A stretch of DNA of 64,000 nt. Source: Campylobacter concisus. Its GTDB lineage: Bacteria; Campylobacterota; Campylobacteria; Campylobacterales; Campylobacteraceae. The notes beneath the pieces are model-generated. The model searched no databases and was not told where the DNA came from. It worked only from the letters and a program-made list of their open reading frames with translations. The translations under genes were made by a program, and so were the position numbers. Location: the NCBI RefSeq assembly GCF_003048835.2, contig NZ_CP060705.1, forward strand, positions 62,001-126,000. The letters are read 5' to 3'. Below, piece by piece: positions 46,006-56,385 of the stretch. The number at the start of each line of letters is the position of its first letter. Positions within the stretch are counted from its first letter, which is position 1.

Positions 46006-46662
46006 TCAGGCAAGAAATTTTGCCGCCACAGATATGACTGCGGTCTGTGATCTTAAGATATTTTTTGTATTTAGTCCGTAGATATTTTTAAATTTAGCCG
46101 TCTCATCCTCGCTAAATCCGCCCTCTGGACCGATCATTAATATCTCATCATCTCTTTTTTCACTTAAATTTTTACCGCCAAAATTTATCGCTGAGACGTT
46201 TTTATAAACGCTCATTAGCTCGTCTAAATTTTTGTAAATTTCAAACTCCATTAGCGACGTTCTCCCGCACTGCTCGCATGAAAGTGCGTTTATGTAGTTT
46301 AGCTTTTCAAGGTCGATCTTGAAATTTGCCTGAGAAAATTTAGTATAGACAAAGGCGATCTTGCCAACGCCAAGCTCATTTAAAAATGGCAGCGCCTTTT
46401 CGATCGTCTTTGGATCAACAACCGCCCAAGCAATGGTAAAGTCAAATTTATGCTCGCAGTTTAGGCTGGCAAAAACAAGGCTTAAATTCGCACTTCTGCG
46501 CTCTATCTCATCGATCTCGTAGATGTACTCTTTGCCGTCGCGTAAATTTCTAACACTTATGCGCTCACCTGTCTCAACCCTTCTAGCTTTTAGGTGCAAA
46601 AACGCATCATTTACTATCTTTAAGCGCTCTTCGCCAGCGTTTTTATCATATAAAAATTTCAT
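46006..46662 (-). CDS. rsmE: 16S rRNA m3U1498 methyltransferase
   Basis: 218 residues, slightly short for the family. An N-terminal PUA-like domain is followed by a SPOUT knot with LMEFEIYKNLDEL, MIGPEGGFSEDE and the C-terminal LRSQTAVISVAA (usually LR-x-ETA). The Q in place of E of the LRTETA motif is a small deviation. The rsmI-rpmE-rsmE order matches C. jejuni as I recall it. Confidence 0.93.
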   Translation of the reverse strand: MKFLYDKNAGEERLKIVNDAFLHLKARRVETGERISVRNLRDGKEYIYEIDEIERRSANLSLVFASLNCEHKFDFTIAWAVVDPKTIEKALPFLNELGVGKIAFVYTKFSQANFKIDLEKLNYINALSCEQCGRTSLMEFEIYKNLDELMSVYKNVSAINFGGKNLSEKRDDEILMIGPEGGFSEDETAKFKNIYGLNTKNILRSQTAVISVAAKFLA

Positions 46663-47064
46663 CTAAATTCCTGCAATGATGATCAAAATAATGTCACAAA
46701 TGCCTTTAACAAGGGCAAATTTTTTAAATTTCTCTAGCTCGCCAGCAATGGCATATCTTTTTAGCCTTTTATATCCAACTGCGCTAAGTGCGATCAAAAC
46801 TATCAAGATAAGAAGCATTTTTATGGCGTTAAATTTTGGCTCGTAGTTATAATATGCCCATAAAATAAGCCCAGTTAGCACCAAAAAGCTAAGTAGCATA
46901 TGATAAATAGGCAAAAAATATCTTATGCGAAGCACGTAGTTTTTGCTTCTCACTCCAAACTGAGTAAGCGCTAGATAAAGTACCGCCAAGGCAAGAAGTG
47001 CGTAAAAAAATGTCACGTGAAATGGCAAAGTATAAGCGTAGAGCGAGGCTAAATGTTCGTTCAT
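46663..47064 (-). CDS. Integral membrane protein of unknown function
   Basis: 133 residues with about four membrane helices (residues 15-35, 50-72, 80-98, 115-132). It starts four bases inside the end of the upstream lipoprotein gene and abuts rsmE. Resembles small DUF-type inner-membrane proteins of Campylobacter (the Cj0157c position). Confidence 0.8.
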   Translation of the reverse strand: MNEHLASLYAYTLPFHVTFFYALLALAVLYLALTQFGVRSKNYVLRIRYFLPIYHMLLSFLVLTGLILWAYYNYEPKFNAIKMLLILIVLIALSAVGYKRLKRYAIAGELEKFKKFALVKGICDIILIIIAGI

Positions 47065-47264
47065 TTCTTATCTTTAGGAGGCTCGTTTTCTTCGACTACT
47101 GGCTCAGGTGGCAGCTGCTCGTCGATAGTTACATTCGCATCAGGCTGAGCTATCGTAACATCACTTGGTACTGGCTCACTAACGTCACTTTTGGCCTCTT
47201 CTTTATCTCCACATCCCAAAAATACGCCAGCTATAAGCAAAAAAGAGGTTATAAATTTTTTCAT
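47061..47264 (-). CDS. Small lipoprotein
   Basis: 67 residues. Lipobox FLGC (Cys18) is followed by an acidic, Pro/Glu/Asp-rich tail, DVSEPVPSDVTIAQPDANVT, with no folded domain apparent. It overlaps the membrane-protein gene by four bases and abuts queD. The acidic tail may bind cations or partners; unknown. Confidence 0.75.
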   Translation of the reverse strand: MKKFITSFLLIAGVFLGCGDKEEAKSDVSEPVPSDVTIAQPDANVTIDEQLPPEPVVEENEPPKDKK

Positions 47265-47845
47265 TAAACGTCCTTTGGATTTTCTATTTTTATCTTATTT
47301 ATCATCTTTTCAAGCAAATTTTTATCTTCCCACTCGTCTATAATGGCCTCAGAAAATTTGATATCGCTAAGCCTTATCTCGCCCATTTGTGGGTTTGTCG
47401 CGTCCTCTTTGAAGCACTGCGCATAGCCAGTATCAGTCTCATGCACGATGACACTGTGAAGCTTCACTTCGCGCTCGCCGTTGTTCATCACGCTAAGCTC
47501 AAGTATCCGCTCGATCATCACAAAAAATATACGGCAAAACTGCTCTGCGCTGGGATTTAGTGGGATATCTATCCACCTTGCAGAGTGCCTTTTAAGGTCG
47601 TTTTTGTATTCGTCGCTATCGCCTGAAAATATGGTCGTGGCGTGATCAAAGCTATCGATGATCGTCTTTATGTTTTGCTTCATCAGCCCAAAGTCATAGA
47701 CCATGCCAGCGTTGTCTAAGAAATTTGAGCTAAGTAAAATTTCTGCCACGTAACTATGGCCGTGGATGCTTGTTCTGCAGCGCTTTGAGCTACAAAATCT
47801 CACGATATGCGCATTTTCAAATCTAAAAAGTTTTCTAATAATCAT
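47264..47845 (-). CDS. queD: 6-carboxy-5,6,7,8-tetrahydropterin synthase
   Basis: 193 residues from the ATG at 47845, which overlaps the queE TGA by one base (TGATG). Zinc ligands in FENAH and IHGHSY, the nucleophilic cysteine in the FCSSKRCRTSIHGHS stretch and the DFGLMK loop are visible. It turns dihydroneopterin triphosphate (from FolE) into 6-carboxytetrahydropterin for queuosine. About 70 residues longer than E. coli QueD, through C-terminal extensions. Confidence 0.92.
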   Translation of the reverse strand: MIIRKLFRFENAHIVRFCSSKRCRTSIHGHSYVAEILLSSNFLDNAGMVYDFGLMKQNIKTIIDSFDHATTIFSGDSDEYKNDLKRHSARWIDIPLNPSAEQFCRIFFVMIERILELSVMNNGEREVKLHSVIVHETDTGYAQCFKEDATNPQMGEIRLSDIKFSEAIIDEWEDKNLLEKMINKIKIENPKDV

Positions 47846-48600
47846 CAAACACCCTCTTTATCGCTCCAAAGCCTGATGTGGATACGATCTGAATAGTTAA
47901 ACCCATGCTTTATGGCAAATTGCGCTGTTTTTAGAGCATTTTTGCCTAGCTCGTTCTCATTTGCACCCATCGCCATGCACCAAACTGGCAAATTTGTTCT
48001 ATTTTTTATATCTAAAATTTCCTCCAGCTCACTTTCGTCAAAGCGCGAGAGGACAAATTTTAAAAAGCTACTTTTTGCGTTATTTTTGATAGCTAAAATA
48101 GCATCTAAATTTATGCGTTTTTGCTCGCCAACTCCGCTATTTGCTAGCTTTACGCCAAGTGCAAAATGGCAGTTTTTATAAATTTCAAATTTATCAAAAT
48201 CAACCAAGATCGTGCCATTTGTCTCAAAATGCACCTCGTAATTTATAAGCAAATTTCTTACCAAATTTATGAAATTTTCATTTTGATGCCAGATGAGTGG
48301 CTCGCCGCCTGTTAAAACGATGATCGGCTTTTGTTCTAAGCCTTTGCTAAAGCTATCAACTATGCTTAAAATTTGATCTGCGCTGTGTTTTTTGTGGTGA
48401 AAATGCCCTTTAAAAACGGCTCTTATGCTATCACAGCCCAAAAGCTCTTCGCCTGTTTTTAAAGATCTTGTCTTTACGCCAAAGCCAGAGCAGTTTAGGT
48501 TGCAGCCCAAAAAGCGTAAAAATATAGCGAGTCTTCCCTGATAAGCGCCCTCGCCTTGGATGCTTAAAAATGCTTCAACTAGTTCTAGCTCTTTGCTCAT
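47845..48600 (-). CDS. queE: 7-carboxy-7-deazaguanine synthase (radical SAM)
   Basis: 251 residues from ATG at 48600, overlapping the moaA TGA. The opening EAFLSIQGEGAYQG and TGGEPLIW are QueE hallmarks. The cluster cysteines are C33 and C37 (GCNLNC), but the third Cys is not two residues on. The next is C56 (LLGCDS), after an 18-residue insertion starting SGFGV. The QueE family is known to tolerate such a modified cluster loop. It makes the deazaguanine ring for queuosine. Confidence 0.92.
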   Translation of the reverse strand: MSKELELVEAFLSIQGEGAYQGRLAIFLRFLGCNLNCSGFGVKTRSLKTGEELLGCDSIRAVFKGHFHHKKHSADQILSIVDSFSKGLEQKPIIVLTGGEPLIWHQNENFINLVRNLLINYEVHFETNGTILVDFDKFEIYKNCHFALGVKLANSGVGEQKRINLDAILAIKNNAKSSFLKFVLSRFDESELEEILDIKNRTNLPVWCMAMGANENELGKNALKTAQFAIKHGFNYSDRIHIRLWSDKEGV

Positions 48601-49568
48601 CAACCACCAGTTTGGTAAAAGGCCCTTGAAGAGGTTTCGTTTTCAGCTCCTAGCGCCCATTTGTTCTCTTTTGGCTTGTTGGCAAGCACTTGTCTTAAAA
48701 TTTCGCTTGCTGCGACGATGTCGCCATTTGCAACTGCTTTTTTGATGCTTAGTGCATCTTCAAAGTAAAGGCAAGGTATCAAAAGGCCCTCAGCGCTTAG
48801 TCTGATGCGGTTGCAACTCTCGCAAAAGTCGTGTTTGTGAGGGTCAATAATGCCAAATTTATAGCCGTCATCAAGTCTGTAAATAGACGCAGGCGCGTTT
48901 GGCAGTTTTTCATCTTTTGTGACATTATATTTTTGCGAGATGATCTTTAAAATTTCATCGCTTTTTAGCCCTTTTAGATCCTCTTTGGCATGCGAATTTT
49001 CCATATATTCGATAAATCTGATCTGAGAGTTCCTAAATTTAGCAAACTCAAGCAAATTTACTAGCTCATCGTCGTTAAAGCCTTTTAGCGCGACGGTGTT
49101 TATCTTGACTTTTAACCCAGCGTCAAGTGCTGCCTCAAAGCCAGCTAAAACCTCGTGTAGGACGCTTTTTTGAGCGATAAATTTAGCCTTTTGCTCATTT
49201 AGCGTATCAAGCGACATATTTATGCGCTTTAGACCAGCATCTTTTAGCCTTTTGGCAAAGTGTGGCAGCATAAAGCCATTTGTCGTAAGCGCTAGATCGA
49301 TGTCTGGCTTATAATCGCTTATCATCTTTATAAAGACGTCCAGATCCTTGCGCACGAGTGGCTCACCGCCTGTGATCCTGATCTTTTTCACACCCTCGTC
49401 GATAGCTACTTTTACAAATAAAAATAGCTCTTCAAATGTTAGTAAATTCTCTTTTGGCGTCCAACTAAATGGTGTCGTAGGCATGCAATATCTACATCTA
49501 AAATTACAACGCTGCGTCACGGAAATTCTTAAATAATCAACAACCCGACCATATTTATCTATTAGCAT
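48600..49568 (-). CDS. moaA: GTP 3',8-cyclase, molybdenum cofactor synthesis
   Basis: 322 residues. The radical SAM cluster [10 protein letters not shown] is at the N-terminus. The C-terminal second cluster is in [13 protein letters not shown]...PC, and the terminal Gly-Gly is required for activity. First step from GTP to molybdopterin, needed by the TorA-type reductase in this window. First gene of the moaA-queE-queD run with one-base overlaps. Confidence 0.96.
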
Positions 49569-49687
49569 AAAGCACCTTTTTTAAGCTTGGTTAGAGCTTT
49601 TTTAATTTTCAATTATAGGTTAAAAGATTTAAATTTAAATAAAAATTTAAGCTAATTTTTGCAGTTTAAGAGTAGTTTTGTCTTTTA

Positions 49688-49715
49688 AAATTAGCCTATA
49701 AATTTAGGCTAATTT
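49688..49715 (-). terminator. Terminator overlapping the stop codon of the DUF6115-like gene
   Basis: Perfect ten-base arms AAATTAGCCT and AGGCTAATTT with an eight-base loop. The TAA stop lies in the loop-side part of the hairpin. A TTTTAAAAGA run follows on the minus strand. Confidence 0.65.
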
Positions 49716-50210
49716 ATGAAATTTAAGCACAAACTCAACTCGCCCCATACCCACGTGAAGGTCTTTAGCGATCATGGCTGCGCTCTTTCCGTCCTTAAAC
49801 ATCTTTAGAATTTGCTCTTCTTCGTTGATAACGCTTGGGGCGATTTTATTGATATCTCTTGTTCGCTCCTCAAGGTTAAACATCCTATCTTTTTGCTCGT
49901 TTGCAAAGTCATCGATCACTCGCTCGATGCTCTTTATAGCGCGGATTATCGGCACAATTTTTTCGTTTATCTGCTCGTTTATCTGCTCTTTTAGCTCATC
50001 TTTTACATCTTTTAGCTGCTCGTCATCATCAGGCTTAAAGCTCGCAAGTGCGACTAGCTGCTTTTTGAGATTGTAGTTTTCTTGCATGGCGCTCTCTATG
50101 GCACGCTCATACCTTGCAAATTTCTTATTTGTCTCGCTATCTTTTATAAATATCAAAGCTATTATTATCGCCAAAACGATACCAAAACCTAAAAAAATGT
50201 AAATTTCCAT
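49704..50210 (-). CDS. Membrane-anchored coiled-coil protein with C-terminal helix-turn-helix (DUF6115-like)
   Basis: 168 residues. One N-terminal membrane helix (3-22) is followed by a charged coiled coil (25-120, DVKDELKEQINEQINEKI). The C-terminal helix-turn-helix EEEQILKMFKDGKSAAMIAKDL resembles sigma-like region 4 or DUF6115. It follows the PilZ-like gene by ten bases. Role unknown. Confidence 0.78.
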   Translation of the reverse strand: MEIYIFLGFGIVLAIIIALIFIKDSETNKKFARYERAIESAMQENYNLKKQLVALASFKPDDDEQLKDVKDELKEQINEQINEKIVPIIRAIKSIERVIDDFANEQKDRMFNLEERTRDINKIAPSVINEEEQILKMFKDGKSAAMIAKDLHVGMGRVEFVLKFHKLA

Positions 50211-50219
50211 ATTTTTCCT

Positions 50220-50741
50220 TTACGAATTCGCTCTAAGCTCTCTTATCATCACACGCTCTCTAGCCGTCACATAAGCGTTCCAGTCGGCCTCATCCTCTTC
50301 GTGCATGTTCTCTATCTTTGCTAGCCTCTCATCCTGCGCCCTTAGATAAAGGCTCAAATTTCTCTTTGGAAAGATAGGCATCGCGATCCTTGCGTAGTAA
50401 ATTTCATCTTTTTGAAATTTATCTTCGCTTATTTTTATATGCGTAAAGCCGATCTCGTCGATATCTGCGCTCTCACTTAGTGGCAAATACTGCTTGTGCT
50501 CGTTTTTTATATAATCACTAAGCGCATCGATCTTTCTATGAAGCTCGATGACAAGCGTTAGCAAGACTTGGTCGCTCTCTTTGGTCTCGCCGCGTGATTT
50601 TGCTCGCTTTAGCCACGCTCCAAGTGCATCTTCATCGCCTGGCAAGATAGAGTTAAATTCTCTTAAAAATTTCTCGTCCCCCGAGCTATCACGCTCATAA
50701 ACCATGCTAAGAGGCGCTTTAAAAAGCCTTACTTCGCTCAT
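50220..50741 (-). CDS. PilZ-like (probable c-di-GMP receptor) protein
   Basis: 173 residues from the ATG at 50741, which shares an ATGA overlap with the prenyltransferase gene; the longer frame to 50756 has no ribosome site. The helical N-terminal half is followed by DIDEIGFTHIKISEDKFQKDE ... IAMPIFPKRNLSLYLRAQ and EDEADWNAYVTARERVMIRELR. That resembles the PilZ-like domain of delta/epsilonproteobacteria. The RxxxR binding motif of canonical PilZ is not clear. Confidence 0.65.
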   Translation of the reverse strand: MSEVRLFKAPLSMVYERDSSGDEKFLREFNSILPGDEDALGAWLKRAKSRGETKESDQVLLTLVIELHRKIDALSDYIKNEHKQYLPLSESADIDEIGFTHIKISEDKFQKDEIYYARIAMPIFPKRNLSLYLRAQDERLAKIENMHEEDEADWNAYVTARERVMIRELRANS

Positions 50742-51598
50742 AATACACTTATCCAAACAAAGATGAAAAATAAAATTCCCAAGTAGCCATTTAGTGTGAA
50801 AAACGCCCGATCTATCTTGCTAAAGTCGCGCCTTACGATCCTATGCTCGAAAAATAATATCACGCCACTTACCACAATGCCAAAAAACGCCATCGCTCCA
50901 AGTCCAGCCGCCCAAGCAAAAAGCAGCCAAAGTATAAAGGCTAGAGCGTGGAAAATGGCTGATAAAAAGAGCGTAGCCTTGTCGCCATATATCGCTGGTA
51001 TGCTAAAGAGCTTGTTTTCTTGGTCAAATTTCATATCTTGAAGTGAATAAAGCAGGTCAAATCCAGCCACCCAAAATGTCACACCAAGGCAAAGTAGCAC
51101 GCTCCAAAGCGGTATGGCAGCGCTCACTGCGACCACGCCAGCGATAGGAGCAAGTCCAAGACTAAGGCCTAGCACCAAGTGCGCTAGCTCGCTAAATCGC
51201 TTAAACAGCGAATATCCGCCAAGAATAGCAAGGATAGGGAAGCTCAGCCAAAATGCGAGCGAATTTACAAAATAGGCGCAGATGATAAAGATAAGCGCGT
51301 TTGCTGCGATGAAAAGCTGCATATTGCCCTTGCCGATGCGCCCATCTACGCTTGGACGGCTTGCAGTACGTGGGTTTAGCTTGTCGATGTCCTCGTCTTG
51401 GTATCTGTTAAACGCCATGGCGAAATTTCTAGCGCTAACCGCGCAAATAGTGCCTAAAATAAGCAGTTTAAAGCCAAACCAAGCTGAGCCGTTTTCTATC
51501 TTGCTCGCAACTATCATCGCCACAAAGATAAATGGCAGGGCAAAAACCGAATGCTTAAAAACGATGAGTTCTGCGATATCTTTTAGCTTTTTGATCAT
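50738..51598 (-). CDS. mqnP: UbiA-family prenyltransferase, probably MqnP of menaquinone synthesis
   Basis: 286 residues from the ATG at 51598, which has GGAA six bases upstream; an earlier ATG at 51610 has none. About eight membrane helices. Both Asp-rich prenyl-diphosphate motifs are present: NRYQDEDIDKLNPRTASRP and DLLYSLQDMKFDQENKL. Campylobacter makes menaquinone by the futalosine route, in which the UbiA homologue is MqnP. Confidence 0.87.
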   Translation of the reverse strand: MIKKLKDIAELIVFKHSVFALPFIFVAMIVASKIENGSAWFGFKLLILGTICAVSARNFAMAFNRYQDEDIDKLNPRTASRPSVDGRIGKGNMQLFIAANALIFIICAYFVNSLAFWLSFPILAILGGYSLFKRFSELAHLVLGLSLGLAPIAGVVAVSAAIPLWSVLLCLGVTFWVAGFDLLYSLQDMKFDQENKLFSIPAIYGDKATLFLSAIFHALAFILWLLFAWAAGLGAMAFFGIVVSGVILFFEHRIVRRDFSKIDRAFFTLNGYLGILFFIFVWISVL

Positions 51599-51698
51599 AT
51601 AAATTTCCATGTTTTTTAAAAAGTGTCTGATTTTACACCATTTTGCTTTAAATCTAAATTTATATTATCATTGCGAGAGTAATTTAAAATGAAGGGTT

Positions 51699-52916
51699 AT
51701 GATGAGTAAAATAGCGATTATCGGAGATAGTTTTAGTGCGTTATTTACGGCACTTGAGCTAGCTAAAAAGAATGAGGGAATTTTAGTTATTAGTAGCCAA
51801 AAAGATGAGTTTGAGAGCGGAATTTTAACCCCATTTAACACCCCAGCTCTCGCAAGAGATGGAGCGGTATCTAGCTCGTTTTTGGGACTAGTTAGTAAAA
51901 AAAGCGAGCTTGATATAGCGCTTTGCCTAAATGAAAACTTTAGAGCTTGGATAGCGAATTTTACGCTTAAATCAACAAAGGCTCACGACAAAAAGATGAG
52001 AATTTTGTTTAAGAAATTTGGACAAAAGAGCTTTGAAATTTTAAAAGAGCTAAACGAAAAATATCCGCAGATAAAATTTGATGAGAGTGGTGTTTATCTC
52101 ATATTTAGCGAGGATGAGAGCTTTAAAAAGAGGCTTGATGAGATGAAAGTCGCTGATAGCGAGCAAGAAATTTTAAGCGTGGATAGCGAGCTAGCAAATT
52201 TTGGATTTATAAATAAAAACATAAAAGGTGCGCTAAATTTAGCTAAAAACGCGAGTGCCGATGTTAAAGAGCTACGAAACGCACTTTTTAGCGAGCTAAA
52301 CGAGCTTGGAGTGCAGTTTATAAATGATGAAATTTATGAGCTAAAAACGCAGGGGCAAGCCGTGCAAAAGGCAGTTGGCAGGGCTGGCGAGTACGAGGCT
52401 GATAGCTTTGTCGTGGCGAGTAGAAATTTGGAGCTTTCAAACAAGCTTGGGACAAATTTAAACGCCATTTTGGCTAAATTTTACACGATCGACCTTGTGC
52501 TAAGTGAAGATCAGACCCCTAAAAAACCGATCATTTTAAATGATATGTTTGCCAAAATTTATCCAACCAAAAATGGTGTCACGATCATCACAAATTTACA
52601 AGTGGGCGCGATCGATACGCTTGTAAAAACAGAAAAGATCAACACATTTTTAAACGAGCTAAAAAGACACCTTGGCATAAGCGAACTAAAAGAGCCTAGT
52701 TTTAGGGCAAATTTCGTGCTTCTTAGCTCAAACGACAAGCCAGCGATCGGACGAGATGAGACATATCAAAATTTACTTTATAATCAAGCATACGGACTAA
52801 ACGAACTAAGCTTTGCACCGCACTTTGCAGGCGTTTTGGCTGATCTTATAAAAGAGGGCAAAAGTAACGAAGATAGCGATGAAATTTTACTTTTTAGCTC
52901 ACTTTACGAGGGCTAA
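51699..52916 (+). CDS. FAD-dependent oxidoreductase, D-amino-acid-oxidase-like
   Basis: 405 residues. The N-terminal nucleotide loop [15 protein letters not shown] (GxSxSA rather than GxGxxG) is followed by the DAO fold, with [16 protein letters not shown] and the terminal [16 protein letters not shown] region. The first glycine deviation may mean loose FAD binding. Two adjacent ATGs (51699, 51702) fit the GAAGGG ribosome site. It precedes miaA by two bases, in the opposite direction to the large leftward block. Substrate unknown. Confidence 0.8.
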   Translation: MMSKIAIIGDSFSALFTALELAKKNEGILVISSQKDEFESGILTPFNTPALARDGAVSSSFLGLVSKKSELDIALCLNENFRAWIANFTLKSTKAHDKKMRILFKKFGQKSFEILKELNEKYPQIKFDESGVYLIFSEDESFKKRLDEMKVADSEQEILSVDSELANFGFINKNIKGALNLAKNASADVKELRNALFSELNELGVQFINDEIYELKTQGQAVQKAVGRAGEYEADSFVVASRNLELSNKLGTNLNAILAKFYTIDLVLSEDQTPKKPIILNDMFAKIYPTKNGVTIITNLQVGAIDTLVKTEKINTFLNELKRHLGISELKEPSFRANFVLLSSNDKPAIGRDETYQNLLYNQAYGLNELSFAPHFAGVLADLIKEGKSNEDSDEILLFSSLYEG

Positions 52917-52918
52917 AT

Positions 52919-53794
52919 TTGTTTAAAGAACTCGCCCTAATTGGCACCACGGCAAGCGGCAAGAGCGATCTAGCCTTTGAGCTAGCAAAGGAATTTAATG
53001 GCGTCATCTTAAGCCTTGACTCGCTAGCACTTTATAAAGAGATAGATATCGCTAGCGCAAAGCCAAAGCCTTGGCAACTAGAGGCTGTGAGGCACTTTGG
53101 GGTGGATGAAATTTACCCTGATGAGGAATTTAGCGTTGGGGTGTTTTTTGAAATTTATAAAAATGCAAAAGAATTTGCGCTCTCACAAGGCTGTCCGCTC
53201 ATCATCACAGGAGGCAGTGGCTTTTATCTAAAGGCGATGCTTAGCGGCCTTGCGCCAGACGTGCCAAAATGCGAGATAAATTTAAGCAACGAGGAAATTT
53301 ACGATCTGGCTTTACAAAACGACCCTGAGTTTGCAGGCAAATTTAGCCAAAACGACTCTTATCGCCTTGAAAAATGGTATCAAATTTATAAATTTAGCGG
53401 CCAAATTCCAAGCATTTGGCTAAAGCAAAACACCAAAGAGAGCGTCATAAAAGAGCTTGCGATATTTGAAATTTTGTGGGATAAAGAGGAACTTAGAGCC
53501 CGCATAGCAAAGCGAACGAAAAATATGCTAGATGAGGGATTGATAGATGAGGCGAAGTTTTTATTTGAGAAATATAAAAGCGAGCCAAAACCTTTAAAAT
53601 CGATAGGTCTAAAGGAGTGCAAGCAGTTTTTAGAGGGTGAAATTTCAAAAAGTGAGCTAGAAACGCTCATCGCCACGCATACAGCCCAGCTTGCTAAGCG
53701 TCAGAGAACCTTTAACCGATCGCAGTTTGAGAAGAAATTTGTTGGCGACTTGGTGCAGACTAGAAGTGAAATTTTGAAATTTTTAAAAGGTTAA
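52919..53794 (+). CDS. miaA: tRNA dimethylallyltransferase
   Basis: 291 residues from TTG, two bases after the preceding stop. P-loop [39 protein letters not shown], and the C-terminal GLIDEA ... [13 protein letters not shown] with [16 protein letters not shown]. It adds dimethylallyl to A37 of tRNAs reading UNN codons. Confidence 0.95.
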   Translation: MFKELALIGTTASGKSDLAFELAKEFNGVILSLDSLALYKEIDIASAKPKPWQLEAVRHFGVDEIYPDEEFSVGVFFEIYKNAKEFALSQGCPLIITGGSGFYLKAMLSGLAPDVPKCEINLSNEEIYDLALQNDPEFAGKFSQNDSYRLEKWYQIYKFSGQIPSIWLKQNTKESVIKELAIFEILWDKEELRARIAKRTKNMLDEGLIDEAKFLFEKYKSEPKPLKSIGLKECKQFLEGEISKSELETLIATHTAQLAKRQRTFNRSQFEKKFVGDLVQTRSEILKFLKG

Positions 53795-53829
53795 ATTTAA
53801 ATTGTCTAGGTGATAAATTTAATTTAGCA

Positions 53830-53836
53830 GGGGGGG
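53830..53836 (+). repeat. G7 homopolymer tract
   Basis: Seven G in AGCAGGGGGGGC (53826-53837), identical to the 12-mer at 33609-33620, between the convergent miaA and nifU genes and next to a hairpin. Confidence 0.6.
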
Positions 53837-53862
53837 CGAACAGCTCCAAAAGAAGCCGTTCG
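53837..53862. terminator. Possible bidirectional terminator between miaA and nifU
   Basis: Arms CGAACaGCT and AGCcGTTCG pair with one internal A/C mismatch. It lies between the ends of two convergent genes. There is no strong U-run, so confidence is low. Confidence 0.45.
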
Positions 53863-53868
53863 ATCAAT

Positions 53869-54861
53869 TTATATAGGCATGACCCTGATTTTTGGGCTTA
53901 GGCTCTCTTGTAAGACATTTTCTATCGCATAAAGCGTGCCAGTCGAGCCGCTTGAACAGCCTGAGCAAGCGCCAAGATAGCGGATATAAACGTCGATATT
54001 TTCGCCGTTATCGTTTCTGATGTCTATGATCTCTAAATTTCCGCCGTCCATCATAAGCATCGGGCGGATCTCTTTATCGATGATCGATTCGATCGCTTTT
54101 AGCTGGCCAACCATCGTCATGCTCTCAAAGCTAACGTCGCTAAGCGTGTTGTTTGCTTGAGCATTTGCCTGAGCTTCGAGCCTCTCTTGCTCCATCTCAG
54201 CCCTAGTATCGCGTAAGATATCAACCAAATAGTAGTCTTTTTTCTCGTGTCCGCCAGGTCTAACGCATGATTTACAAAATGCCCCTGCTTTGGTGTACTG
54301 CGTGATCTCCTCAACCGTGTGAAGGTCGTTTAGTCTTATCACCTCTTTGATCGTGCCAAGGCTCACTCTAGCGCACTCGCAAACGATGATCTCATCTTCA
54401 AAGTGCTCTGGGTCTATGCCCTTGTAGCTTGCAGCAGCTGCCTTGATAACGTCATATGCCATGACCGAGCAGTGCATCTTTTGAGGTGGCACAGCTGGAG
54501 TATCTGGGTTGTCACGCATAGCTCTTTCTACATCAAGGTTTGTGATCTTAACCGCTTCATCGACCGTTTTGCCGATGCAAAGCTCGGCCATCGTATCAGA
54601 GCTAGCTATAGCCGTGCCACAGCCAAAGCTTTTAAATTTAGCGTCAATTATCTTGTCAGTTTTCTCATCAACGAGCCAGTAAAGCCTGACCGCGTCGCCG
54701 CAGCTTTCCGCGCCAAAGTCAGCGATGATGAGCTTTGCATTTGCTTTTTTGGCGTCCTCTTCGGTTAGCTCGCCCATGAATTTAGGATTGTTCATCCTAT
54801 CTTGCACTACCTTTGAGTATTCATCCCAGATAGAGCCGCCGATTAAGTTATTTTTTGCCAT
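53869..54861 (-). CDS. nifU: Iron-sulfur cluster scaffold, three-domain NifU
   Basis: 330 residues. The N-terminal IscU-like domain has three cysteines (FGAESC, KSFGCGTA, PQKMHCSV). The central BFD-like [2Fe-2S] domain has CECAR ... AFCKSC, and the C-terminal Nfu domain has GACSGCSSG (CXXC). Full-length NifU outside nitrogen fixers is typical of Campylobacter and Helicobacter, which use NIF in place of ISC. It follows nifS by 16 bases. Confidence 0.96.
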   Translation of the reverse strand: MAKNNLIGGSIWDEYSKVVQDRMNNPKFMGELTEEDAKKANAKLIIADFGAESCGDAVRLYWLVDEKTDKIIDAKFKSFGCGTAIASSDTMAELCIGKTVDEAVKITNLDVERAMRDNPDTPAVPPQKMHCSVMAYDVIKAAAASYKGIDPEHFEDEIIVCECARVSLGTIKEVIRLNDLHTVEEITQYTKAGAFCKSCVRPGGHEKKDYYLVDILRDTRAEMEQERLEAQANAQANNTLSDVSFESMTMVGQLKAIESIIDKEIRPMLMMDGGNLEIIDIRNDNGENIDVYIRYLGACSGCSSGSTGTLYAIENVLQESLSPKIRVMPI

Positions 54862-54877
54862 GTTTTTCCTTTAAATT

Positions 54878-56134
<1,257 letters not shown>

Positions 56135-56385
56135 TTAAAAGCAAGTTTAAAAAATAGCTTTAGTTTTTTCAATATTTGGCTCATTTTGATAGTAAAGTAT
56201 ATTGAAATTCCTTATCAATATTTGGCAGATACGCCATTTGCGAAATTTCGCCTAAAAAAGTCTATTTTACTCTTAATATTAATTCTTTTTCTTAAGGATT
56301 GGAAATTTAAACGCGAGATAATTAATGGGATTGTAAATATTGCGACAATAAAATAAGAAAAATAAAATTTCTAAAAGGATATAGG

